This document shows, piece after piece, positions 10,451-19,630 of a stretch of 64,000 nucleotides of DNA. The translations under genes were made by a program, and so were the position numbers. How positions within the stretch are numbered: position 1 is the first letter of the stretch; each line of letters starts with the position of its first letter. This stretch comes from an uncultured Pelagibacteraceae bacterium. GTDB taxonomy: Bacteria; Pseudomonadota; Alphaproteobacteria; Pelagibacterales; Pelagibacteraceae. The notes below the pieces were generated by a model. It searched no databases. It saw only the letters and a program-made list of their open reading frames with translations, and had not been told where the DNA came from. The DNA is taken from the NCBI GenBank assembly GCA_902592655.1, contig CACJFE010000004.1:17501-81500 (forward strand). Reading direction: 5' to 3'.

Positions 10451-11620
10451 ATGAGAAAAATTTCTTTAATATCAAGTTCAAGAGCTGACTACGGAATAAT
10501 GAAAAATTTAATAATCAAACTTCAAAATGATAAGGATATTAAATTTAATTTTTATCCAACTGGCAGCCTATTACAAAAAAAATTTGGGAATAATCTTAAT
10601 CAGATAAAAAGGGATAAAATAAAGATTACCAAAAAAATTAATATTGACCTTTTAAACGATAAAAACTTAAATGTAAGTTATGCCGTATCATCAGGTATAA
10701 AAAAATTTACTAAAGAGTTCAAAAAAAATAAACCAGATATTCTTGTAATCTTAGGAGATAGATATGAAATTTTTTCTGTAGCTATAGCCGCGATGATTAA
10801 TCAAATTCCTATTGCACATATTCACGGCGGAGAGTCAACCGAAGGGGTTATTGATGAAGCTATAAGACACTCAATTACAAAAATGTCTCATTTGCATTTT
10901 GTATCGACAAATAAGTATTTTAATAGGGTTCTACAGTTAGGTGAAAAAAAAGAAAATATTTATAATGTTGGCTCCCTAGGAGTAGAGAATGTAAAAAAAC
11001 AGAAATTTTTTTTAAATACTAAATCATTAAAAAAATTTAATTTAAGTAATAAAAAACAAATTTTTGTGATCACATTACATCCAGAAACACTAGATAACAG
11101 TAATACTAAAAAAAATATAATTATTTTACTAAATGCCTTGAAAAAATTTAAAAATACAAATTTTATATTCACTATGCCCAATGCAGAGGCAGGCTATAAG
11201 GAAATTAATAATCAAATAATAAGGTTTTGCAGAATTAACAAAGACTCGATTTATTTTAAATCCCTCGGCCAAGATGATTACTTTGAGATTTGCAAACATG
11301 CTCATTGTATAATAGGAAATTCATCAAGCGGGATAATTGAAGCACCGTCGTTACTTACACCATCAGTTGATATTGGAAATAGGCAATTAGGTAGAGTAAG
11401 AGCAGAGTCTGTAATAAATTCAAAATACAATGTAAAATCTATAATTAAGTCAATAAAAAAATGTCTCAAATTAAAAAATACAAAGATAAAGTTTTCAAAA
11501 TTTAAAAATCCTTATGAGAAAAAGAAAACTACTGATCAGATTATTAGAGCACTGAAGACAAAAAAACTTGAAAATATCTTATTTAAAAATTTCAAAGATT
11601 TTCACAAAAAACTTTCATGA
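10451..11620 (+). CDS. neuC: UDP-GlcNAc 2-epimerase, hydrolysing (NeuC/LegG)
   Basis: SSSRADYGIM, GDRYEIFSVAIAAMINQIPIAHIHGGE, GNSSSGIIEAP. Confidence 0.92.
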   Translation: MRKISLISSSRADYGIMKNLIIKLQNDKDIKFNFYPTGSLLQKKFGNNLNQIKRDKIKITKKINIDLLNDKNLNVSYAVSSGIKKFTKEFKKNKPDILVILGDRYEIFSVAIAAMINQIPIAHIHGGESTEGVIDEAIRHSITKMSHLHFVSTNKYFNRVLQLGEKKENIYNVGSLGVENVKKQKFFLNTKSLKKFNLSNKKQIFVITLHPETLDNSNTKKNIIILLNALKKFKNTNFIFTMPNAEAGYKEINNQIIRFCRINKDSIYFKSLGQDDYFEICKHAHCIIGNSSSGIIEAPSLLTPSVDIGNRQLGRVRAESVINSKYNVKSIIKSIKKCLKLKNTKIKFSKFKNPYEKKKTTDQIIRALKTKKLENILFKNFKDFHKKLS

Positions 11621-11641
11621 GAATAATCTTTCTATAAAAAA

Positions 11642-12706
11642 ATGGTTAAATTACTGAAGAAAAATAACAAAAAAAAAAATATTATACTAAGTAGTTCAAA
11701 AATTAAGATTGCTCTTAAAATTCTTAATAATCCTAAATTTAATACATTATTTATAATAAAAAAAAATAAAGAACTTCTTGGAACAATTACGGATGGAGAT
11801 TTAAGGAGAGGTTTTTTAAAAGGGTTTGGTTTAAATGATCCCGTTGATCTAGTGATGAAGAGAAAGTTCAAGTTTGTTACAAAAAATCAAATTAAAGATA
11901 GAGACTTCATTAAAAAATTTTTTTTCAAGAATTTAATCTACCAGATCCCTGTAATTGATAAACAGAGAAAAATTTTAGATATTTTGCACAGTGAAACATA
12001 TAAAACTAATCATACGGTTCAAAAAAACGATTTTATAATAATGGCGGGAGGTTTTGGAAAGAGACTGAAACCACTCACTAACCGTGTACCTAAAGTGATG
12101 ATTAAAGTTTTTGATAAACCAATGATTAAGCATATTATTGATAGTGCAATATCAGACGGATTTAGAAATTTTTTTATTTCAGTCAATTACCTTAAAGATA
12201 AGATAGAAAATTATTTAGGTGACGGATCAAAGTTTGGAATAAAAATAAATTATATTAGAGAAAAAAAACCTTTAGGAACTGCAGGTTCATTATCTTTGCA
12301 AAAGAGCACTAACAATTTACCAGCTATTGTTGTTAATGGTGATGCTTTTACTGATTTGAACTATAACAATTTAATTAAATATCACAATAAAATTAAATCT
12401 CAATTTACAATAGTGACCAGTTTGCAAAGAGACAAAGAAGAAAGCGGTGTCTTGATCACAAAATCCAATAAAGTAACTGATCTAAAAGAAAAGCCTATAG
12501 TAATTAAAAAAATTAATTCGGGGATTTATGTGATTAATAAATCGATTTTAAAATTAATAAAAAAAAACAGACATTTAAATATGACAGATTTTATTAAATT
12601 CTTGATAAGAAAAAAAAAGAGAGTTGTAAGTTTTCCAATCTATGAAAAATGGCAAGACTTAGGTACAAAAAGTAGTTTATCTCAGTTACTAAAAACTAGT
12701 GATTAA
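11642..12706 (+). CDS. CBS-domain sugar nucleotidyltransferase (PtmE-like)
   Basis: N-terminal CBS-like region (GTITDGDLRRG) followed by MAGGFGKRLKPLTNRVPKVMIKV nucleotidyltransferase signature. Confidence 0.82.
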   Translation: MVKLLKKNNKKKNIILSSSKIKIALKILNNPKFNTLFIIKKNKELLGTITDGDLRRGFLKGFGLNDPVDLVMKRKFKFVTKNQIKDRDFIKKFFFKNLIYQIPVIDKQRKILDILHSETYKTNHTVQKNDFIIMAGGFGKRLKPLTNRVPKVMIKVFDKPMIKHIIDSAISDGFRNFFISVNYLKDKIENYLGDGSKFGIKINYIREKKPLGTAGSLSLQKSTNNLPAIVVNGDAFTDLNYNNLIKYHNKIKSQFTIVTSLQRDKEESGVLITKSNKVTDLKEKPIVIKKINSGIYVINKSILKLIKKNRHLNMTDFIKFLIRKKKRVVSFPIYEKWQDLGTKSSLSQLLKTSD

Positions 12707-14411
12707 TTTATTAACTAATACTTATCTTATATTGAATCTCAAGCAAAAGCTGAGATTATTGTTTGTTTCAATTTCAAGTATTTTAACAGGTTTGTTAGAA
12801 ATGATAAGCATAGCCCTTTTTATTCCCTTGGTTGGATTAGTAATAAATAAGAATTATTTGAATGAATTTAGTCTCTTTAAATTGATTTTAGAAAATTTTT
12901 CCCACTTTACAAATTTGGATATTTTTTACATTTTAATTATTTTATTAGTAATAATCTTCTTAATAAAAAATTCTATAATTCTATTTCTAAATTATTATTC
13001 CGATAAAAGTGCCTATAATACGAGGAAAGAGATAGGAAACACTATAATGAAAAACTACTTACAAACTAATTATGAAATGTACCTTAATAAGAACTCATCA
13101 ATTATATTATATATGCTTTCCGAAGAGATATCTAGATTTGGACACATGTTACTATCAATAATTAGGCTGTTTACAAATATCTTGATTACTTTATTCATTT
13201 TCATTTTTGTTTTTTATAATTATCCAAATCAGTTGATGATATTAGTTTTTTCTGCTTTCGTTGGTGGTGGAATCTATTTTTTATCTACAAAAAACTTCAT
13301 TTCTAAGTTTGGAAAAAGAAGATTACTTGGTGAAGCTGATTATCACAAAAATTTGAGAGAAACTCTTGATTTTTTAAAAGAAGTTAAGATTTATTTTAAA
13401 GAGAGTTTCTTTATTGATTTATTCAAAAGCAAAAATCAAGTTATAATTAAGAATAGCTATATATGGTCATTTTTTCAATCTTTGCCTAAGGTCTGGTTTG
13501 AATTAGTGGCAGTTTTTAGTTTGTTCGCTATTCTGTCATTCAATTATAGTAAGTCTCTTGATACTCAAGAAATTGCAATTTCTTTAAGTGTAATGATCTA
13601 TGCAATAGCTAGAATTTTACCATCAATAAATATAATAATAGCCTCACTTCAGAATTTAAAATTTTCAGAATATGGTTTTCATCAAATAAAAGAACTAATA
13701 AATTTAGAAAATACGAATATTGAAAAAGTACAGACTCAGAATATGAGTTTAGGAAAATTTCAAAATTTAGAGATTAAGAACTTTTCATTTAATTACCCTA
13801 ATAAAGAAAAAGTTATAGAAGATATGAATTTTAATATTAATCAAGGAGATATTATTGGAATAACTGGTGAGAGTGGAATAGGGAAATCTACGTTGGTTAA
13901 TATAATTACAGGACTTTTAAAACCTAAGACTGGATCATTTATTTTAAATGGTCACAAAATTGAAAACATAAGAGAAAATTCGCTTAATTTGTTCGGTTAT
14001 ATACCTCAAAAACTAAATCTACTAGACGAGAGTATAAAACATAACATTTCACTCGATACAAAAAATGTTAATCAAGATATGATTAAAGACTGTATAAAAA
14101 AAGCTGGTTTGAAAGAGTTTATTTCTAAGCTAGAAAAAAAAGAAGACACGATTATAGGAGAAAAAGGTTCATTTCTTTCTGGAGGCCAAGCTCAAAGAGT
14201 AGCTATAGCAAGAGCTTTGTATAATAATCCTGAAATATTAATTTTGGATGAGGCGACTAATTCTTTAGACTTAGATCTAGAAAAAAATATTCTGAACACA
14301 TTAAAAAAATTGAACAAAACTCTTTTAATAATATCTCATAATTCAACAGCATTAACAATTTGTAACAAGATCTATAAATTAGAAAATAAAAAACTTCAAA
14401 AAATACAATAA
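12699..14411 (+). CDS. ABC transporter, fused permease/ATPase (PglK/MsbA-like exporter or flippase)
   Basis: Multiple N-terminal TM segments, GESGIGKST Walker A, LSGGQAQRVAIARAL signature, ILDEATNSLD Walker B. Confidence 0.88.
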   Translation: MINLLTNTYLILNLKQKLRLLFVSISSILTGLLEMISIALFIPLVGLVINKNYLNEFSLFKLILENFSHFTNLDIFYILIILLVIIFLIKNSIILFLNYYSDKSAYNTRKEIGNTIMKNYLQTNYEMYLNKNSSIILYMLSEEISRFGHMLLSIIRLFTNILITLFIFIFVFYNYPNQLMILVFSAFVGGGIYFLSTKNFISKFGKRRLLGEADYHKNLRETLDFLKEVKIYFKESFFIDLFKSKNQVIIKNSYIWSFFQSLPKVWFELVAVFSLFAILSFNYSKSLDTQEIAISLSVMIYAIARILPSINIIIASLQNLKFSEYGFHQIKELINLENTNIEKVQTQNMSLGKFQNLEIKNFSFNYPNKEKVIEDMNFNINQGDIIGITGESGIGKSTLVNIITGLLKPKTGSFILNGHKIENIRENSLNLFGYIPQKLNLLDESIKHNISLDTKNVNQDMIKDCIKKAGLKEFISKLEKKEDTIIGEKGSFLSGGQAQRVAIARALYNNPEILILDEATNSLDLDLEKNILNTLKKLNKTLLIISHNSTALTICNKIYKLENKKLQKIQ

Positions 14412-14442
14412 ATATTTCTTAAACTAATTATATTTTAAAAAA

Positions 14443-15651
14443 ATGATAAAAAAAAATCTTTTTCTTATTTTATGGAGTTGGAGATGGCGCCCGCATGATG
14501 ATTTAAGATATGAGATATCTCAAATTAAAAATAGAAAAATAAAAGTTCTTGTTTTTGAGTTTATAGAATTTTTATATCCTCATTTTACTCCTGCTTATAA
14601 AAATTATAGTACATCAAAAAATGTGATAAAAATTCGTAGATTAAAAGAACTTAAAGCTAGAATAAAAATATTAGAAAAAAAATATAATATCATTATTCTA
14701 AATAATTTAGATAGCATAAGCTTTAAAGGATTATTAATAAATTATTACTTAAAAAAAAATCAAACAAATACTGTTATTGAATTCAAAAGTGCGCAAGTGC
14801 CTTTGTCTAAAAAAAATTCCAAAATTTTTACTTATCGTAAATTTAAAAAATTTATAAACACACCATTAACAGCTTTTTATTATGCTAGATCAATTTTTTT
14901 TTCATACGTAGAAAAAAAAATGAAGCTATTTCCCGATTATTTATTTAGAGCTGGCTTAAAACATTACCCTAATTATATGTCCAATTATGGAGTTACAATT
15001 AAGGATATAAACTCTTTAGACTATTCAAATTATCTTACATATAAATCAAAACATAAAAAAAAGGGAAATAATTTAAAAAATTATATTCTATATATTGACT
15101 CGATTGGACCTAACTTTAAGGGAGATGAATTATTGTTTAAGGATAAAGATTGGTTACCAAATTTTACATCTAAAAATTGGTACCCACTTTTGACTAATTT
15201 TTTTAAAAAGTTAGAGAGAAAATTTAATAATAAAGTTATCATTGTTCCACATCCGAAAACTAAACATAAAAATAAGCCTAAATATTTTGGTTATAGACCA
15301 GTTTCAAAAAAAAAAATTTTTGAATTAATAGATAATTCAAAGTTAGTGATAACAAGAATGTCTACCGCAATTTCTTATGCAATAGTATGTAGAAAACCAA
15401 TTTTATTTATTTACTCTAATGAACTTCATTTAACTGAAAACTACATGAACGAACTAAGTTTACATATAAACGAGACAGGGTCTAAAGTTTTTAATATTAA
15501 TGAAAATTTTGATAAATTAAAACTTAATAGCGTACTGAAAATAAATAAAAAAAAATACAGTTTATATAAAAAAAATTATATAACAGTTTTAAATAAGTCG
15601 ATACCAAATTATAAGATAATACAAAAAATTTTTAACAAACATTACAGATGA
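14443..15651 (+). CDS. hypothetical GT-B-like surface polysaccharide protein
   Basis: IIVPHPKTKHKNKPKYFGYRPVSKKKIFELIDNSKLVITRMSTAISYAIVCRKPILFIYSN resembles the C-terminal half of GT-B glycan transferases. Confidence 0.5.
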   Translation: MIKKNLFLILWSWRWRPHDDLRYEISQIKNRKIKVLVFEFIEFLYPHFTPAYKNYSTSKNVIKIRRLKELKARIKILEKKYNIIILNNLDSISFKGLLINYYLKKNQTNTVIEFKSAQVPLSKKNSKIFTYRKFKKFINTPLTAFYYARSIFFSYVEKKMKLFPDYLFRAGLKHYPNYMSNYGVTIKDINSLDYSNYLTYKSKHKKKGNNLKNYILYIDSIGPNFKGDELLFKDKDWLPNFTSKNWYPLLTNFFKKLERKFNNKVIIVPHPKTKHKNKPKYFGYRPVSKKKIFELIDNSKLVITRMSTAISYAIVCRKPILFIYSNELHLTENYMNELSLHINETGSKVFNINENFDKLKLNSVLKINKKKYSLYKKNYITVLNKSIPNYKIIQKIFNKHYR

Positions 15652-17234
15652 AAAAAGCAAATCTAAAAATTTTAGACTGTACCTTAAGAGACGGAGGTTA
15701 TTACAATGACTGGAGATTCTCAAAAGATACTGTTCAAAAATATATAAAAGGTATAAATGACTCAAAAATTGATATTTTGGAAATTGGTTTCAGATTTTTA
15801 AAAAAAAATAACTTAGGAATTTTTGCAAACTCACTCGATAAAAACATTAATCGGTACAATTTTAGAAAGAATTTAAAAATTGCTGTTATGATTAATGCTA
15901 GCGATTTTGACCTATCAAAAAACTATAAAAAGCAATTATCTAAATATATTTGTAAGAAAGAAAACTCTAAGGTATCTATTATTAGAATCGCTACCCACTT
16001 AAATGAAGTAAGCAAGATTATACCTCATATTAAATTTTTGAAGAAATTAGGCTACCATATAATTTTAAACTTAATGCAAATTGATAAAGTTTCCTCAAAA
16101 AATTTAATTAAATCATTAAATCTATTAAAGAAATCAAAGTCTTTAAGTACATTTTATTTCGCCGATTCTTTTGGAAGTTTAAATCCAAGCGATGTAAAAA
16201 AAATTTCTAACATAATTAAAAGATATTGGAATAAAGAATTCGGATTTCATGCACATGATAACTGTGGTTTAGCTTTACAAAACGCACTTACGGCAATTAA
16301 ACATGGTGCTCGATGGATTGACTCAACGATACAAGGAATGGGAAGAGGAGCAGGCAATGTAACTACCGAAGATTTATTGTGCGAAATCAATGATATTTAC
16401 GATTTTAAATATAATTTATCACCCATATTTAAATTGTCTCAAGATCAATTTCAGAAGTTAAAACAAAATTACAAGTGGGGAAAATCAATTTACTACCATT
16501 TATCTGCTAAACTTCAAATACATCCTACTTACATACAAGAGTTATTGAAAGACGATAGGTATGAACATCACGAAATTTTAGAAATAATTAATTCCCTTGG
16601 AAAAATCAAATCAAGTTCATTTAATCCGTACATGCTAAACAATTTTATAAATGAAAAGATCAATTTTAAAAAATGTTGGAATTCTAAAAACTGGTGTAAA
16701 AATAGAAATATACTTATTTTAGGCCAAGGTCAGAGTATAAAACGCAATAATTCTTTTCTAGTAAAATTTATAAAAAAAAATAAATGTAAAGTTTTGTCTC
16801 TAAATATTAATAAATATTTTAATAAAAACTTAATTAATTTTTTTGTCGTTGCTCATGAGTCGAGAATGTTAGTTGATTTTGCTAAATATAAAACTATTTC
16901 AAAAAAATTAATTATTCCTATGGACAGGGTAAATAAGATTTTAGGTAAATCAATTGCGAAAAAAGCTAAAAATTACGGTTTCACAATTAAAAAAGATAAT
17001 TTCAACTATTATGATAAATACTGTATCCTACCTAATAACTTAGCAATCGGTTATGCAATAGCGGTAAGTTTATCTGGACGTTGCAGTAAAATATATTTAG
17101 CTGGTTTTGATGGGTTCAAATCTGATAGTGCTAAAAATAGAGAAATGAAAAATTACTTAAAGTTTTTGTTGAGTAAAACAAAAACAAAAATTATAAACAT
17201 TACGCCTTCAAAATATTTTAAAAATCAATTATGA
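15648..17234 (+). CDS. DRE-TIM/HMGL-like aldolase fused to a C-terminal sialyltransferase/DUF115-like domain
   Basis: N-term ILDCTLRDGGYYNDW...GFHAHDNCGLALQNALTAIKHGARWIDSTIQGMGRGAGNVTTEDLL (HMGL-like); C-term ILILGQGQSI...LPNNLAIGYAIAVSLSGRCSKIYLAGFDGF. Confidence 0.8.
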   Translation: MKKANLKILDCTLRDGGYYNDWRFSKDTVQKYIKGINDSKIDILEIGFRFLKKNNLGIFANSLDKNINRYNFRKNLKIAVMINASDFDLSKNYKKQLSKYICKKENSKVSIIRIATHLNEVSKIIPHIKFLKKLGYHIILNLMQIDKVSSKNLIKSLNLLKKSKSLSTFYFADSFGSLNPSDVKKISNIIKRYWNKEFGFHAHDNCGLALQNALTAIKHGARWIDSTIQGMGRGAGNVTTEDLLCEINDIYDFKYNLSPIFKLSQDQFQKLKQNYKWGKSIYYHLSAKLQIHPTYIQELLKDDRYEHHEILEIINSLGKIKSSSFNPYMLNNFINEKINFKKCWNSKNWCKNRNILILGQGQSIKRNNSFLVKFIKKNKCKVLSLNINKYFNKNLINFFVVAHESRMLVDFAKYKTISKKLIIPMDRVNKILGKSIAKKAKNYGFTIKKDNFNYYDKYCILPNNLAIGYAIAVSLSGRCSKIYLAGFDGFKSDSAKNREMKNYLKFLLSKTKTKIINITPSKYFKNQL

Positions 17235-17965
17235 TTTTAGGTTTAATACCTGCAAGACTAAATTCTAAAAGATTACCCGAAAAACCATTAGCGTTATTAG
17301 ACGGAGTACCATTAATAATTCATGTTTACAAAAGAGCTAAACTCTCATTAAGCTGTGATGAGATAATTGTTTGTACTGATAGTGATAAGATCTTAAATGA
17401 GGTTAAGCGCCACGGCGGTAAGGCGATAATGACTTCAAAAAAACATAAAAATGGCACAGAGAGAATAAGCGAGATTGCAAAAAACTTTAAACCTAAATTA
17501 GTCTTGGATATCCAAGGCGATGAACCATTATTGAATCCCAATGATATAGATGTAGTGGTTAATTATCATTTGGATAATAAACACTTTGAGATAATAGTAC
17601 CATCACATCCAACAAGTGAAAAAATTGAAAATCCAAATATAGTAAAAATTGTTTCAAATGATCAAGGGGAAGTAGTTTATTTTAGTAGAAGTTTAATACC
17701 AAATAATTTTAAACAAAAAAAAATACTTTTTCACCGTCATTTATCTATAGTTTCGTTTAAACCAGAAATTTTACAAAAATTTTCTAATTTAGAAATTTCA
17801 AATCTAGAAAAAATAGAAGATATCGAATTGTTAAGAGCTTTGGAAAATAAAATTAAAATAGGAACTTTATCAATTAAAGGGGACAGCTTCTCTGTAGACA
17901 CAAAAGACGATCTATTAAGAGCCAGAAAAATTATAAAAAATGATCCCATCAGAAAATTATATTAA
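17231..17965 (+). CDS. CMP-Kdo synthetase-like cytidylyltransferase (KdsB family, copy 2)
   Basis: GLIPARLNSKRLPEKPLALLDGVPLI, LDIQGDEPLLNP. Confidence 0.9.
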   Translation: MILGLIPARLNSKRLPEKPLALLDGVPLIIHVYKRAKLSLSCDEIIVCTDSDKILNEVKRHGGKAIMTSKKHKNGTERISEIAKNFKPKLVLDIQGDEPLLNPNDIDVVVNYHLDNKHFEIIVPSHPTSEKIENPNIVKIVSNDQGEVVYFSRSLIPNNFKQKKILFHRHLSIVSFKPEILQKFSNLEISNLEKIEDIELLRALENKIKIGTLSIKGDSFSVDTKDDLLRARKIIKNDPIRKLY

Positions 17966-18566
17966 TAAAAAAAAAATTTTTATATTCGATTTAGACGGAG
18001 TTTTAATCGATTCTAAAAAAAATATGAAAAAATCTTGGTCTGTTGTAAAAAAGAAATTTCTATTAAAACAAAATTTCATTGATTACGAAAAATTTATAGG
18101 ATTAAAATTCTTGAATATATTAAAAAAACTAAAAATTAGTAAAAATTTAAAAAAGATCGAAAAAGAGTATAAATTACAGTCAATTAAAAATATAAATTTA
18201 ATTACTTTAAAACCGAGAGCAAAGCACTTTTTAAAGTACTTAAGAAATAAAGGTAAGAAGATAGCACTTTTAACATCTAAAGATACTGAAAGAACTAAAA
18301 TGTTTATTAAAAAGTTTAATCTAAAATTTGATAAGATTCGCACCCCAGTGAAAAATTTTCCTGGTAAACCTAACCCAATTCAAATAAATTCGATAATAAA
18401 AGAACTCAAAATTAAAAAAGAGAATGCTGTTTATATTGGAGATATGAAATCTGATTTGTATACAGCTAAAAATGCTAAAATTGATTTTATCTTTGTTAGT
18501 ACAGGTTTTTCAAAAAAAATGAATTGCAAATATAAGATTAAAAATTTTTCAGAAATAATATATTAA
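17940..18566 (+). CDS. HAD-superfamily phosphatase
   Basis: IFDLDGVLIDSK motif I, LLTSKD motif II, KPNP and YIGDMKSDL motif IV. Confidence 0.85.
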   Translation: MIPSENYINKKKIFIFDLDGVLIDSKKNMKKSWSVVKKKFLLKQNFIDYEKFIGLKFLNILKKLKISKNLKKIEKEYKLQSIKNINLITLKPRAKHFLKYLRNKGKKIALLTSKDTERTKMFIKKFNLKFDKIRTPVKNFPGKPNPIQINSIIKELKIKKENAVYIGDMKSDLYTAKNAKIDFIFVSTGFSKKMNCKYKIKNFSEIIY

Positions 18567-18670
18567 AATAGGTTAATTACTTATTTTTACAAACAAAAAG
18601 AAATAACTTTAAAAATCATTTAAATTTCTTAAGAATAACCAATTTTTTGTAGGAAAACAGTTTATTTTAA

Positions 18671-18679
18671 TGATATAAT
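18671..18679 (+). promoter_or_regulatory. candidate extended -10 promoter element TGATATAAT
   Basis: TGN-TATAAT in the only sizeable non-coding gap (~150 nt) inside the downstream half of the island, ~38 nt before the GTG at 18717. Confidence 0.4.
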
Positions 18680-18716
18680 TGTTAATAATCTCACAAATTT
18701 TAAAATAAATTTAAAA

Positions 18717-19604
18717 GTGAAATTTTTCGATAAAAATATAAATAGAAAATCTAAAATTGTAAGTTATACCTTACAATATTTAGGAAATAGCAAAATTCCT
18801 TTACCCTCTATAATTGAAATAAGTGACTCCGGGACCTGTAACAGATCTTGTGTTTTTTGCCCTAGAAGTGATCCTGATTGGATAAGTAAATTTGATAAAA
18901 AAGAGTTTATTAAAACAGAACTACACGAAAAAATTTGCAAGGAGCTATCAGAATATGATTATAAAGGCATGGTCCTTTATTCAGGTTTTAATGAACCTAT
19001 GCTTAACAAAAAATGTTACGAAAACATTGCAAGAACTAAAAGATATTTGCCAAAGGCAAAAATTGAATTGATTACTAATGGCGATGTTTTAAATCTCAAA
19101 AATATCGCTAAATTATTTGACGCTGGATTGTCTACTCTTTTAATTAGTGTTTATGACGGACCTGAAGATATGGATAAGTTTAAAAAAATGTGCCAAGATG
19201 CAAAACTTAATCCCGATCAATATGTTATTAGAAATAGATATTTACCCCCTGAAAAAGATTATGGAATTACAATTAGCAATAGAGGTGGTTTAATGGAAAA
19301 TGCTGGTCATTCTATCAAATCTTTAAAAAAATCTCTAAATGCACCATGCTATTATCCCTCATACAATTTTTTTATTGACTACAACGGAGATGTCTTAATG
19401 TGTTCTCACGACTGGGGTAAAAAAAATATCCTAGGTAATTTAAATAAAAATACTATTAAAGAAATTTGGCTCTCCGAAAACGCTAAAAAATCTAGATATA
19501 ATTTAGCTAATTCTAATAGAGGATTTAGTCCATGTGATGTTTGCGATGTGAAAGGTACTCTAATAGGTGAGGCACATGCCAAAGCATGGGAAAATCTAAA
19601 ATAG
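18717..19604 (+). CDS. radical SAM/SPASM domain protein
   Basis: CNRSCVFC CxxxCxxC cluster motif, C-terminal SPASM-like CSHDWGKKNILGNL...CDVCDV; GTG start. Confidence 0.88.
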   Translation: MKFFDKNINRKSKIVSYTLQYLGNSKIPLPSIIEISDSGTCNRSCVFCPRSDPDWISKFDKKEFIKTELHEKICKELSEYDYKGMVLYSGFNEPMLNKKCYENIARTKRYLPKAKIELITNGDVLNLKNIAKLFDAGLSTLLISVYDGPEDMDKFKKMCQDAKLNPDQYVIRNRYLPPEKDYGITISNRGGLMENAGHSIKSLKKSLNAPCYYPSYNFFIDYNGDVLMCSHDWGKKNILGNLNKNTIKEIWLSENAKKSRYNLANSNRGFSPCDVCDVKGTLIGEAHAKAWENLK

Positions 19605-19630
19605 TCTCTGTTTAAAAGATAAAAGATTAA

